NCBI RefSeq assembly: GCF_002778275.1
Contig: NZ_NESG01000010.1
Location: 1 to 50,486 of the forward strand
DNA: 50,486 nt
From: Limnohabitans sp. G3-2
Lineage (GTDB): Bacteria; Pseudomonadota; Gammaproteobacteria; Burkholderiales; Burkholderiaceae_C
Direction: 5' to 3'
Positions 8,491 through 16,273 of the stretch are shown piece after piece. The notes under the pieces were generated by a model. That model was not told the DNA's origin and ran no database searches. It saw only the letters and a list, made by a program, of their open reading frames with translations. How positions within the stretch are numbered: the stretch's first letter is position 1; each line of letters opens with the position of its first letter. The position numbers and the translations under genes are program-made.

Positions 8491-8560
8491 GTAGGTCGGT
8501 GGCTTTAGCCCCGACATGGAGCCTTTGCAGGCAGATGTCGGAGCTGAAGCCCCGACCTAC
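8491..8560. repeat. Inverted pair of a second REP family
   Basis: A 25-bp element at 8491-8515 begins GTAGGTCGG and folds through GGCT...AGCC into a hairpin ending CCGAC. A near-identical copy in inverse orientation lies at 8537-8560, separated by about 21 bp. The GTAG head is the canonical REP tetranucleotide, and the family differs from the GTGGGAG family just upstream. The pair ends 11 bp before the 3' end of the thiolase gene, so the transcript end would fold into a large cruciform-like hairpin. It may serve as transcript end or stabiliser, which is inference. Confidence 0.8.
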
Positions 8561-8571
8561 AAACAACAACA

Positions 8572-9756
8572 TCACACGAGCTCCAGCGCCACCGCCGTGC
8601 CTTCGCCGCCGCCGATGCACAGCGTGGCCAGGCCCTTCTTGAGGCCACGGGCCTTGAGGGCGTGGATCAGCGTGACCATGATGCGGGCGCCGGATGCGCC
8701 AATCGGGTGGCCCAATGCGCAGGCGCCGCCGTTCACATTGACCTTGTCATGCGGCACGTTCAGCTCGGTCATGAGCGCCATGGGCACGACGGCAAAGGCT
8801 TCGTTGATTTCCCACAGGTCGACGTCTTCAACCTTCCAGCCGGCTTTGGCCAAGGCCTTCTGGCTGGCGCCCACCGGGGCGGTGGCGAACCACTCGGGCT
8901 CTTGCGCATGGGTGGCGTGGCTCACGATGCGGGCCAAGGGCTTGCAGCCGAGTTGGGCGGCCGTGCTTTCGCGCATCAGCACCATGGCGGCCGCGCCGTC
9001 GTTGATGGACGAGCTGGCCGCAGCGGTGATGGTGCCGCCGTCTTTCTTGAAGGCGGGCTTGAGTGTGGGGATCTTGTCGATCTTGATCTTGCCAGGGCCT
9101 TCGTCGATGGACACCACGACTTCGCCTGCACGGGTTTTGACCGTCACGGGCGCGATTTCGGTGGCAAAGCCGCCGTTTTGGATCGCGTTTTGCGCACGCT
9201 GCACGCTGGCCATGGCAAAGGCGTCTTGCTGCTCGCGGGTGAACTTGTATTTGGCCGCGCAGTCTTCGCCAAAGGTGCCCATGCTGCGGCCCGCTTCGTA
9301 AGCGTCTTCCAAGCCGTCGAGCATCATGTGGTCGAAAATTTTGTCGTGGCCCATGCGGTAACCGCCACGGCCCTTGAGCATCAGGTACGGCGCGTTGGTC
9401 ATGCTTTCCATGCCACCAGCCACCAGCACGTCGTGTGTGCCCGCCACCAGCATGTCGTGGGCAAACATGGCCGCGCGCATGCCCGAGCCACACATCTTGG
9501 ACAAGGTGACCGCGCCTGCGCTCTTGGGCAAGCCGCCCTTGAAACCCGCCTGGCGGGCTGGGGCCTGGCCTTGGCCGGCCATCAGGCAGTTGCCAAACAG
9601 CACTTCGGTGACGAGCTCAGGGCTGATGCCCGCGCGCTCGACCGCGGCCTTGATGGCGACGCCGCCCAAGTCGTGGGCAGCCAGTGAGGAAAAATCGCCT
9701 TGGAAGCTGCCCATGGGCGTGCGGGCAGCGCTGACGATGACGATGGGGTCGGACAT
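8572..9756 (-). CDS. Acetyl-CoA acetyltransferase (thiolase)
   Basis: 394 residues, the standard length of biosynthetic/degradative thiolases. The acyl-accepting nucleophile is Cys89 in SKMCGSGMRA. The C-terminal catalytic motifs are GGACALGHPIGASGAR (with the catalytic His) and CIGGGEGTAVALE (Cys380, the deprotonating residue; Glu stands where Met/Gln is usual). It catalyses reversible condensation/cleavage between two acetyl-CoA and acetoacetyl-CoA, or a related acyl-CoA. The ATG at 9756 has a GGAG site 7 bases upstream; an in-frame reading from 9876 overlaps the carbonic anhydrase gene and is not supported. In this setting it can complete leucine/isovalerate breakdown, where HMG-CoA lyase yields acetoacetate and acetyl-CoA. 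Confidence 0.95.
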   Translation of the reverse strand: MSDPIVIVSAARTPMGSFQGDFSSLAAHDLGGVAIKAAVERAGISPELVTEVLFGNCLMAGQGQAPARQAGFKGGLPKSAGAVTLSKMCGSGMRAAMFAHDMLVAGTHDVLVAGGMESMTNAPYLMLKGRGGYRMGHDKIFDHMMLDGLEDAYEAGRSMGTFGEDCAAKYKFTREQQDAFAMASVQRAQNAIQNGGFATEIAPVTVKTRAGEVVVSIDEGPGKIKIDKIPTLKPAFKKDGGTITAAASSSINDGAAAMVLMRESTAAQLGCKPLARIVSHATHAQEPEWFATAPVGASQKALAKAGWKVEDVDLWEINEAFAVVPMALMTELNVPHDKVNVNGGACALGHPIGASGARIMVTLIHALKARGLKKGLATLCIGGGEGTAVALELV

Positions 9757-9799
9757 GGTTTTCTCCAATTGAATCAACAGTCGCCACGCCCCCGAAGGG

Positions 9800-10468
9800 T
9801 CACGCGGCAGGAAGAACGCCACCACGGGGGTAGCGCTTGAAAGCGTTGCGGAAGACGTCCACCACTTCATGGGCACCGCTCATGGTCACCCCCAAGTCTT
9901 TGACCAGACCGTTGTCCAGGCCATAAATCCAGCCGTGCACGGTGACTTTTTGGCCACGGCTCCAGGCGTCTTGCATGACGTTGGACAGGGCGACGTTGCC
10001 GACCTGCTCGATCACGTTCATCTCGCACATGACCGATTCAAGTTCTTCTTGCGGCAAGTGGTTCAGGCGCTGGCGGTGGCGCAGGCGCACGTCCTGCACG
10101 TGGCGCAGCCAGTTGTCGGCCAAGCCCACGCGCAGGCCACGCGTGGCCGCCAGCACACCGCCGCAGCCGTAGTGCCCCACCACCATGATGTGCTCGACCT
10201 TGAGGGCATCGACCGCGTACTGGATGACCGACAGGGCGTTCAGGTCCGAGTGCACCACCACGTTGGCCACGTTGCGGTGCACAAACACCTCGCCCGGATC
10301 CAGGCCGGTGATCTGGTTGGCGGGCACGCGGCTGTCGGAGCAGCCGATCCACAAGTACTTGGGGTTTTGCTGGTTGGCCAGGCGCGAGAAATAAGCAGGG
10401 TCCTGCTGGACCATGCTCTGCGCCCAGGCGCGGTTGTTGTCAAAAAGATGCTGAAGTGATGGGCTCAT
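9800..10468 (-). CDS. can: Beta-class carbonic anhydrase
   Basis: 222 residues. The zinc ligands are Cys43, His99 and Cys102, with the Asp45-Arg47 dyad in CSDSRVPA and the GHYGCGG loop; the HRNVANVV segment is also diagnostic. It interconverts CO2 and bicarbonate in the cytosol. It lies between isovaleryl-CoA dehydrogenase (29 bp upstream) and thiolase (43 bp downstream) on the same strand, probably one transcript. Leucine breakdown requires biotin-dependent methylcrotonyl-CoA carboxylase, which consumes bicarbonate, so the placement makes metabolic sense; that link is inference. The ATG at 10468 is the natural start, giving the usual MSPSLQHLFDNN N-terminus. Confidence 0.95.
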   Translation of the reverse strand: MSPSLQHLFDNNRAWAQSMVQQDPAYFSRLANQQNPKYLWIGCSDSRVPANQITGLDPGEVFVHRNVANVVVHSDLNALSVIQYAVDALKVEHIMVVGHYGCGGVLAATRGLRVGLADNWLRHVQDVRLRHRQRLNHLPQEELESVMCEMNVIEQVGNVALSNVMQDAWSRGQKVTVHGWIYGLDNGLVKDLGVTMSGAHEVVDVFRNAFKRYPRGGVLPAA

Positions 10469-10497
10469 GCGTCAATTGTGGCAGTGCAGCAAAGTCC

Positions 10498-11679
10498 TCA
10501 GGCGGTTTCGGAGAACAATTCGCGGCCAATCAGCATGCGGCGGATCTCGCTGGTGCCCGCGCCGATCTCGTACAGCTTGGCGTCGCGCCACAAACGGCCC
10601 AGCGGGTATTCGTTGATGTAACCGTTGCCACCGAAGATCTGCACGCCCTCGCCGGCCATCCAGGTGGCTTTTTCGGCGGTCCACAAAATGACGGATGCGC
10701 AGTCTTTGCGCACCTGGCGCACATGCTCGGTGCCCAACAGGTCCAAGTTTTTGGCCACGGTGTAGGCGAAGCTGCGACCGGCTTGCAGCACGGTGTACAT
10801 GTCGGCCACTTTGCCCTGGATCAGCTGGAACTCGCCAATGCTCTGGCCAAACTGCTTGCGGTCGTGGATGTAGGGGATCACGTTGTCCATGACGGACTGC
10901 ATGATGCCCAGCGGACCGCCCGTGAGCACAGCGCGCTCGTAGTCCAAGCCGCTCATCAGCACCTTGGCGCCGTTGTTCAGACCCCCCAAGATATGGGATT
11001 CAGGCACTTCGACGTTGTTGAACACCAGCTCGCCCGTGTGGCTGCCGCGCATGCCCAGCTTGTCGAGTTTTTGCGCGATGCTGAAACCCTTCATGCCCTT
11101 TTCGATCAGGAAGGCCGTCACGCCGCGAGCGCCCAGCTCGGGCTCGCTCTTGGCATACACCACCAGGGTGTCGGCGTCAGGGCCGTTGGTGATCCACATC
11201 TTGGAGCCATTGAGCAGGAAATAGCCGCCTTTGTCCTCCGCCTTGAGCTTCATGCTCAGCACGTCCGACCCCGCGCCGGGTTCGCTCATGGCCAGGGCGC
11301 CCACATGCTCGCCCGAAATCAATTTGGGCAGGTATTTGGCGCGCTGCTCGGGCGTGCCGTTGCGCTTGATCTGGTTGACGCACAGGTTGGAGTGCGCGCC
11401 GTAGCTCAGCCCCACAGAGGCGCTGGCGCGCGAGATTTCCTCCATGGCGATCATGTGGGCCAGATACCCCATGTTGGCGCCACCGTATTCCTCGCCCACG
11501 GTGATGCCCAGCACGCCCAAGTCGCCCATCTTGCGCCACAGGTCCATGGGAAACTGGTCATCGCGGTCGATCTCGGCGGCGCGAGGGGCGATTTCGGCTT
11601 GGGCAAACTCGCGCACCGCGTCTCGCAGGGCGTCGATGTCTTCACCAAGTTGGAAATTCAGACCGGGCAAGTTGTTCAT
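10498..11679 (-). CDS. ivd: Isovaleryl-CoA dehydrogenase
   Basis: 393 residues. It oxidises isovaleryl-CoA to 3-methylcrotonyl-CoA in leucine catabolism, with FAD and electron-transfer flavoprotein. Diagnostic: the catalytic base is Glu248 in [14 protein letters not shown], and the position that carries the catalytic Glu in other acyl-CoA dehydrogenases reads [10 protein letters not shown] here, with Gly instead. FAD-contact motifs are [10 protein letters not shown] and WITNGPDAD, and the [12 protein letters not shown] segment is conserved. A GGAG site lies 8 bases before the ATG. It follows the PaaI-like thioesterase and precedes carbonic anhydrase. Likely under LiuR control from the operator at 12229. 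Also called liuA in LiuR regulons. Confidence 0.96.
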   Translation of the reverse strand: MNNLPGLNFQLGEDIDALRDAVREFAQAEIAPRAAEIDRDDQFPMDLWRKMGDLGVLGITVGEEYGGANMGYLAHMIAMEEISRASASVGLSYGAHSNLCVNQIKRNGTPEQRAKYLPKLISGEHVGALAMSEPGAGSDVLSMKLKAEDKGGYFLLNGSKMWITNGPDADTLVVYAKSEPELGARGVTAFLIEKGMKGFSIAQKLDKLGMRGSHTGELVFNNVEVPESHILGGLNNGAKVLMSGLDYERAVLTGGPLGIMQSVMDNVIPYIHDRKQFGQSIGEFQLIQGKVADMYTVLQAGRSFAYTVAKNLDLLGTEHVRQVRKDCASVILWTAEKATWMAGEGVQIFGGNGYINEYPLGRLWRDAKLYEIGAGTSEIRRMLIGRELFSETA

Positions 11680-11735
11680 AAGGAGGGCTCCAGCTCAAGG
11701 AAAAAGGGGTGGGATCGCGGGCAAAAGCCGCTGGC

Positions 11736-12191
11736 TCAATAGGTTTGCGGCACCGCCGTCAAGGTTTGCTGCATCACTGCGCAAGGGGTTTGTTGGCCAT
11801 CGCTGGCGATGTGCACGACCTCTGCCGAACACACGATGACCCGCTTGCCAGCCTTGGTCACTTGACCGATGGCGTGGATGCGGCCGCCCTGCAAACTGTT
11901 CAAAAAGTTGATTTTGTATTCAATGGTGACGACTTCCATGCCGTCTGGCGCCACCGTCAACGCAGCGTACCCCCCGGCGATGTCGGCCAGCGCGCCAATG
12001 GCGCCGCCATGAAAACCACCTTGCTGCTGCGTGACCTTGTCCCCATAAGGCAGGGACAACTCGACACGGCCCGCCGTTGCCGATACCAATTGCACACCCA
12101 AGTGCTGCATCATGCCCTGGCGCGCCAGGCTGCTGGCCACCCGCTCATGGGGGCTCGGCGGCGACACAGCAGAAGAACTGGCAAGGCTCAC
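11736..12191 (-). CDS. PaaI-type hotdog thioesterase
   Basis: About 151 residues from the GTG at 12191, chosen because a GGA stretch lies 6-7 bases upstream; a TTG at 12215 is the longer alternative. The hotdog fold is evident: GGFHGGAIGALADIAGGYA is the long central helix with the catalytic acidic region of PaaI/YdiI-like thioesterases, followed by EYKINFLN and GRIHAIGQVTKAGKRVIVCSAEV strands. It hydrolyses acyl-CoA thioesters in the cytosol, probably relieving CoA trapping during acyl-CoA catabolism. First gene of the leftward unit that includes ivd, can and thiolase; the LiuR-type operator is 38 bp upstream of its start. Confidence 0.85.
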   Translation of the reverse strand: MSLASSSAVSPPSPHERVASSLARQGMMQHLGVQLVSATAGRVELSLPYGDKVTQQQGGFHGGAIGALADIAGGYAALTVAPDGMEVVTIEYKINFLNSLQGGRIHAIGQVTKAGKRVIVCSAEVVHIASDGQQTPCAVMQQTLTAVPQTY

Positions 12192-12228
12192 GTCACATCC
12201 AATGGTTGAAAACAAACCCAGACTTTAA

Positions 12229-12250
12229 TTGACGTTTACGTCAACGTCAA
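12229..12250. promoter_or_regulatory. LiuR-type operator upstream of thioesterase-ivd-can-thiolase
   Basis: A 16-bp near-palindrome TTGACGTTTACGTCAA is extended by a further CGTCAA, making a 22-bp block. The identical block (one base changed) lies at 12759-12780 on the other side of liuR. MerR-family regulators bind such dyads between the -35 and -10 elements; the TTGACG half-sites can double as -35 hexamers, but a -10 box could not be fixed with confidence. The motif agrees with what I recall of the LiuR site in proteobacteria (ACGT-containing palindromes). Confidence 0.75.
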
Positions 12251-12279
12251 TCAAATCGTCGCGGCTGGACCTGTGCGCA

Positions 12280-12684
12280 TCAGGCCGCGGGGTTCGCCTT
12301 GCTGGCCTTGGTCAGCAAACTTCGGGTTTCTTTTTCATGGGTTTTGACTTCGTCCAGCGTGGCCTCCAAATCGGCCAACTGCGACTCCAATTGCTGGCGG
12401 TGCTCGGCCAGCACCACCAAGAATTTTTTCAGCTGCGGCACGGTGTCCCTTGGGCTGTCGTACATGTCGATCAGGCCCTTGGCTTCATTGAGCGACAAGC
12501 CCAAGCGCTTGGCGCGCAAGGTGAGCTTCAAACGGGTGCGGTCTCGGGCCGAGTACACACGGTTGCGCCCACCGGGGCCCGAACGCTCGGGCTCGAGCAA
12601 GCCCATGTCTTCGTAAAAACGGATGGCTCGGGTGGTCAGGTCAAATTCCTGGGCCAAATCGCTGATCGTGAACATGTTCGCCAT
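12280..12684 (-). CDS. liuR: LiuR, MerR-family regulator of branched-chain acyl-CoA catabolism
   Basis: 134 residues. The N-terminal winged helix-turn-helix (about 5-75) contains TISDLAQEFDLTTRAIRFYEDMGLLEPER and YSARDRTRLKLTLRAKRLGLSLNEAKGLIDMYD, a pattern strongly matching LiuR proteins. A long coiled coil (about 80-125) forms the dimer, and there is no metal-binding cysteine tail. LiuR represses the leucine/isovalerate genes and is released by pathway intermediates in characterised relatives. Gene context agrees: ivd is three genes away and the same palindrome lies on each side. A GAGGAG site precedes the ATG at 12684; it probably regulates itself through the 12759 operator. Confidence 0.92.
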   Translation of the reverse strand: MANMFTISDLAQEFDLTTRAIRFYEDMGLLEPERSGPGGRNRVYSARDRTRLKLTLRAKRLGLSLNEAKGLIDMYDSPRDTVPQLKKFLVVLAEHRQQLESQLADLEATLDEVKTHEKETRSLLTKASKANPAA

Positions 12685-12758
12685 GGCTTGGGCTCCTCAA
12701 CCGCTTGCGCAAGGGAGACAGCCATGCAAGCAGCCGCACCCTAGAATTCAATGTGTGT

Positions 12759-12780
12759 TTGACGTTAACGTCAACGTCAA
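12759..12780. promoter_or_regulatory. LiuR-type operator between liuR and the divergent MBL gene
   Basis: A perfect 16-bp palindrome, TTGACGTTAACGTCAA, followed directly by CGTCAA, so the 22-bp block repeats the one at 12229 with a single base change and in the same orientation. It sits in the ~105-bp divergent gap, 75 bp upstream of liuR and 33 bp upstream of the MBL start chosen here, so it can control both. This supports autoregulation and inclusion of the MBL gene in the regulon. Confidence 0.78.
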
Positions 12781-12812
12781 CCCTCCGAATGCTAACCCAA
12801 TCCACACGCCGC

Positions 12813-13934
12813 ATGTCCACCTTGCCCAACGCCATGGCCACGCCCGCAGTGGAGCCCACCCCACCCCCGCTGCACTACCCTTTGGGCGAACACCTGCCCG
12901 AGTCGGGTTCAGCCACCGAAGTTGCACCGGGCATTTTTTGGTTGCGTGTGGGGCTGCCCTTTGCTCTGAACCACATCAACCTGTGGCTGCTGCGTGACCG
13001 CATGCCTCACCCTTCGCAAGCGGGCGTTGAGCAAGAAGGCTGGACGGTGGTGGACTGCGGCATCGACAACCCGCTGACCCGACAAGCCTGGGAACAGGTG
13101 GAGCAAGACATGCTGCAGGGCTTGCCGATCTTGCGGGTGCTGGTGACCCACATGCACCCGGACCACATGGGGCTGGCCCACTGGCTGTGCGAGCGCTGGC
13201 AAGCCCCCCTGTGGATGAGCACCAGTGAGTACCAGTCGGCACTGCTCGCCTGCAGCGGTCTGTCCAATTTTGGTGGCCCGGCCACGGTCGCGTTCTTTGA
13301 GGCGCACGGCTGGCGCAAGGCCGAAGACCTCGCGGTCATCCAATCACGCATGGGCTACTACCCCAGCATGGTGCCCAAAATTCCAAGCGCCTATGTCCGT
13401 TTGATGGCCGGCGCCCAAGTGCGCATTGGCGATCGGCTTTGGTCGTGCATCGCCGGTTATGGCCACTCCCCTGAACACATGGCCCTGCACGACGCGGAGA
13501 ACCAAGTGCTCATCAGTGGCGACATGCTGCTGCCCTCCATTTCCACCAACATCAGTGTCTACGCCATGGAGCCCGACGGCAACCCACTGCAGTGGTTCCT
13601 CGACTCCCTGGAGCGCATGGCGGGCCTGCCCGATGCCACCTTGGTGCTGCCCTCGCACGGGCGTCCGTTTCGGGGCGCTCTCACCCGAATTGCGCAACTG
13701 AAATCACACCACGCCGAGCGCTTGTCCGAGTTGTTGCAAGCCTGCAGGCCCCAAGCTTGCAACGCCTACGAACTGCTGCCGGTGTTGTTCAAGCGTCCGC
13801 TGGATGTGCACCAAACCACTTTTGCTTTGGGCGAGGCCGTGGCCCACTTGAACTTGTTGTGGCTGTCGGGTCAGCTGCAGCGCTCGCGCGACGCCGATGG
13901 GGTTTACCGCTTCAGCACCCGCCCGGCTGCGTGA
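12813..13934 (+). CDS. MBL-fold metallohydrolase, LiuR-associated
   Basis: About 373 residues from the ATG at 12813 (ATGs at 12789 and 12834 are alternatives; none has a clear Shine-Dalgarno). The metallo-beta-lactamase metal site is intact: THMHPDHMGL (His113, His115, Asp117, His118), GYGHSPEHMAL (third His), SGDMLLP (bridging Asp) and LPSHGRPF (last His), so it should bind two metals. A C-terminal helical region (about 300-373) follows, as in MBL enzymes with a winged-helix tail. No signal peptide. The divergent position to liuR with a shared operator suggests a thioester or ester hydrolase acting on branched-chain acyl-CoA intermediates; that assignment is inference. Confidence 0.85.
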   Translation: MSTLPNAMATPAVEPTPPPLHYPLGEHLPESGSATEVAPGIFWLRVGLPFALNHINLWLLRDRMPHPSQAGVEQEGWTVVDCGIDNPLTRQAWEQVEQDMLQGLPILRVLVTHMHPDHMGLAHWLCERWQAPLWMSTSEYQSALLACSGLSNFGGPATVAFFEAHGWRKAEDLAVIQSRMGYYPSMVPKIPSAYVRLMAGAQVRIGDRLWSCIAGYGHSPEHMALHDAENQVLISGDMLLPSISTNISVYAMEPDGNPLQWFLDSLERMAGLPDATLVLPSHGRPFRGALTRIAQLKSHHAERLSELLQACRPQACNAYELLPVLFKRPLDVHQTTFALGEAVAHLNLLWLSGQLQRSRDADGVYRFSTRPAA

Positions 13935-13943
13935 GTCGAGGGC

Positions 13944-14861
13944 TCAGCCTTCTTTCAGATCCACCGGGGCCTGGCGCAGCGCTTGCCGCCGCTGCGCATA
14001 GTCGGGCATGACCTCTCCCACCGTTTCCCAAAAGCGGGGGCTGTGGTTCATTTCGCGCAGGTGTGCCAACTCGTGCACCACCACATAGTCAATCTGGCTG
14101 ATGGGCAGGTGAATGAGGCGCCAGTTCAAACGGATGTGCCCATCCTGGCGCGCACTGCCCCAGCGCGTGCTGGCACTGGACAGGCTGAGTTGGCGCCAAC
14201 GCACCCCGAGCCGTGGCGCGAAGTGGTGCAGCCGCTCTTCAAACAAGGTTTTGGCCTGCTTTTTGAGCCACACCTGCGCAGCATCACGCACCTGCGTCAC
14301 CGAGGCACCGGGCGGCACCGTCACCGGCAAAATTTGATCGGGCGGCAGGTCTTGCCCATGCACACGCCCCACGCCGCGCTCCATCACACACAGTTGCACC
14401 GTGCGCCCCAAAAAAGGCACCTCGGCCCCGTGGCGCCACTCAATGGCTTTTTGAAATTGCTCGGTTTGTCGGTCTTTGAACTGCTGCAACTTGGCCACAA
14501 TCCAAGCGCCTTTTTCCTGCACAGCAGCGTCCACCTCGCGCAAGGTGACCCAGTTGGGCGCACGCACCACCAAGCCATCGGCCCCCACCATGAAACCGAT
14601 GCTTTTGCGGCGCGAGCGCTCAAAACGGAAAGACACCGCCACGCCCTGAAGTTGCGCATGGCGATTGGCAGCAGGATGGGTGAAGCCTGCCGCCATGGGC
14701 AGCGGTGCGTCCATGCCCCGGAGTGCGTCATGGCCTGAGGCGGGGGGCTTGAGCGCGGAAGGGGCCGGTTCAGGCGGCAAGATGGCAGGCTTGGGCTGGG
14801 TCGGCGGGACAGGGTCGCCGCCCGTGAAGAAATCCAACACAAACTGCAAAGGCGCGCGCAT
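13944..14861 (-). CDS. YgjP-type (DUF45) zinc metallopeptidase
   Basis: 305 residues. The metal-binding site is HELAH (His263, Glu264, His267) followed by MNHSPRFW, with the third ligand His273, as in the M48-like YgjP/DUF45 family. The conserved TRWGSARQDGHIRLNWRLIHLP segment lies before it. The first ~60 residues are Pro-rich and poorly conserved, longer than in typical ~240-residue members. The ATG at 14861 has a GGAG/GAGG stretch upstream and was preferred to the GTG at 14873. No signal peptide or membrane segment, so cytosolic; the substrate is unknown. It ends the leftward envelope/translation group, 18 bp after plsC, and faces the MBL gene. Confidence 0.88.
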   Translation of the reverse strand: MRAPLQFVLDFFTGGDPVPPTQPKPAILPPEPAPSALKPPASGHDALRGMDAPLPMAAGFTHPAANRHAQLQGVAVSFRFERSRRKSIGFMVGADGLVVRAPNWVTLREVDAAVQEKGAWIVAKLQQFKDRQTEQFQKAIEWRHGAEVPFLGRTVQLCVMERGVGRVHGQDLPPDQILPVTVPPGASVTQVRDAAQVWLKKQAKTLFEERLHHFAPRLGVRWRQLSLSSASTRWGSARQDGHIRLNWRLIHLPISQIDYVVVHELAHLREMNHSPRFWETVGEVMPDYAQRRQALRQAPVDLKEG

Positions 14862-14879
14862 GGTTCGCCTCACTCCAGT

Positions 14880-15629
14880 TCAATGGCCGGCGACGCCGGG
14901 ATAAGCCTCGGGATCGAGCCGGTGCATCTCCGATTCGATCCAGGTCTCCACTTCCAACATGAGTTCATCGGCGCTGCGGCCCTCACTGGAGATGGCGCGG
15001 CCAATGGAGATGTCCACCACCCCCGGTGTTTTGATGAAGGCCTTGGTCGGCCAGCAACGCGCCGAGGTCACGGCGATGGGAATCACCGGCACACCCGCAG
15101 CGATGGCCAAACGGGCCCCACCGCTTTTGTATTCGCCTTTTTGGCCACGCGGGATGCGCGTGCCCTCTGGGAACATGATGACCCAAACGCCCTCTTCCAT
15201 GAGGCGGCGGCCTTGTTGAACCACCTTGGCAAACGCCCGCGAACGCTGCTTGCGGTCGATGTGGATCATGTCGAGGCGGCCCATGGCCCAGCCAAAAAAG
15301 GGCACTCGGAGGAGCTCTTTTTTGAACACATAAGCCAGGGGGTGCGGCATGATCACGGGCATGACAAAGGTCTCCCAAGTCGACTGGTGCTTGACCAGCA
15401 AAACGGCCGGGTCTTTGCTGCCTTGGGGCAAGTTTTCCATGCCCTGAATCCGGTTTTCGATCCCCAGGATCCAAGTGCCACTGTTCACCGCCACGCGCAG
15501 CCAAGCGGCACAAATCCAATACAGGCGGGTGCTGCTGACCAGGTAGGACACCACGATCACGAAGAGCGCCCAAGGCACGACCGTGAGCGCCATCCAGAGC
15601 ACGTGAGCCAGTGAGCGAAGAAAATTCAT
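14880..15629 (-). CDS. plsC: 1-acyl-sn-glycerol-3-phosphate acyltransferase
   Basis: 249 residues. An N-terminal membrane anchor (about 10-45) precedes the acyltransferase domain. The catalytic block I is KHQSTWET, with His81 and Glu86 in the H-x4-D/E arrangement (Glu instead of the usual Asp, a variant often seen in betaproteobacteria). Block III is FPEGTRIPRG (Glu155), followed by YKSGGARLA and block IV VPVIPIAV. It transfers an acyl chain to lysophosphatidate at the inner membrane to make phosphatidate. Spacing of 12 bp from gmhB and 18 bp to the metallopeptidase indicates one operon. Confidence 0.93.
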   Translation of the reverse strand: MNFLRSLAHVLWMALTVVPWALFVIVVSYLVSSTRLYWICAAWLRVAVNSGTWILGIENRIQGMENLPQGSKDPAVLLVKHQSTWETFVMPVIMPHPLAYVFKKELLRVPFFGWAMGRLDMIHIDRKQRSRAFAKVVQQGRRLMEEGVWVIMFPEGTRIPRGQKGEYKSGGARLAIAAGVPVIPIAVTSARCWPTKAFIKTPGVVDISIGRAISSEGRSADELMLEVETWIESEMHRLDPEAYPGVAGH

Positions 15630-15641
15630 GCGAGCGTGGGC

Positions 15642-16238
15642 CTAAGGGGTGGGTGATCGGGGCGGAATGGGGCTTGACTCTGCAGCGGCCAAGAGGTGGT
15701 CTGCAAAAGCCATCAAATCGGCATGCACGCGGGTGTTGCGCGGAAACTCGGGCGGCAAACGGGCGGGGTCGACCATCGCATGCCGCCCGGAAAGCACCAA
15801 ATGGGGCACACAGCCCGCAGCCTGTGCGGCCAGCATGTCCCGTAGGCTGTCTCCGACATAGGGCACACCGGTCAGACTCAGACCATAGCGCTCCTCGATC
15901 TGCTGCAACAAACCCGGCGCAGGCTTGCGGCAGCTGCACCCCTCTTCGGCCGCGTGGGGGCAATAAAAAATCGCATCGATGCGCCCGCCCAAAGTGGCCA
16001 AGGCCTTGAGCATGTGCGCATGGACCGCGTTGAGGGCGCCCATGTCAAACAAACCCCGGCCCAAACCCGATTGGTTGGTGGCCAACACCACATGAAAACC
16101 CGCATGGTTGAGCCGGCTGATCGCTTCGAGCGCACCCGGCAAGGGGTGCCACTCTTCGGGCGATTTGACAAACTCCTCACTGGCTTGGTTGATCGTGCCG
16201 TCCCGGTCCAGGATGACAAGTTTGAGGTGGTTGTTCAT
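15642..16238 (-). CDS. gmhB: D-glycero-beta-D-manno-heptose 1,7-bisphosphate 7-phosphatase
   Basis: 198 residues. HAD motif I is VILDRDGTIN (Asp11, Asp13). The family-specific zinc site is CPHAAEEGCSC (Cys93, His95, Cys101, Cys103), and the later acidic motif is YVGDSLRDM. It removes the 7-phosphate from heptose bisphosphate in the ADP-heptose pathway for the lipopolysaccharide core. The RDGTIN motif and zinc loop separate it from other HAD proteins. Position between glyS (35 bp) and plsC (12 bp) is the common Burkholderiales arrangement. Confidence 0.94.
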   Translation of the reverse strand: MNNHLKLVILDRDGTINQASEEFVKSPEEWHPLPGALEAISRLNHAGFHVVLATNQSGLGRGLFDMGALNAVHAHMLKALATLGGRIDAIFYCPHAAEEGCSCRKPAPGLLQQIEERYGLSLTGVPYVGDSLRDMLAAQAAGCVPHLVLSGRHAMVDPARLPPEFPRNTRVHADLMAFADHLLAAAESSPIPPRSPTP

Positions 16239-16273
16239 CGGCGGGGCGGGTCAGTGGCGAGGTGTTCGGGCGC

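Noticed and set aside
8054..8620. Several minus-strand open frames across the REP array with repeated CPKCQ-like peptides
   Set aside because: They only translate the 140-bp repeat in different frames; the repeating peptide follows from DNA palindromes, not from coding selection.
11684..11692. AAGGAGGG on the plus strand near the ivd start
   Set aside because: A perfect Shine-Dalgarno sequence but on the wrong strand for ivd, with no plus-strand gene following.
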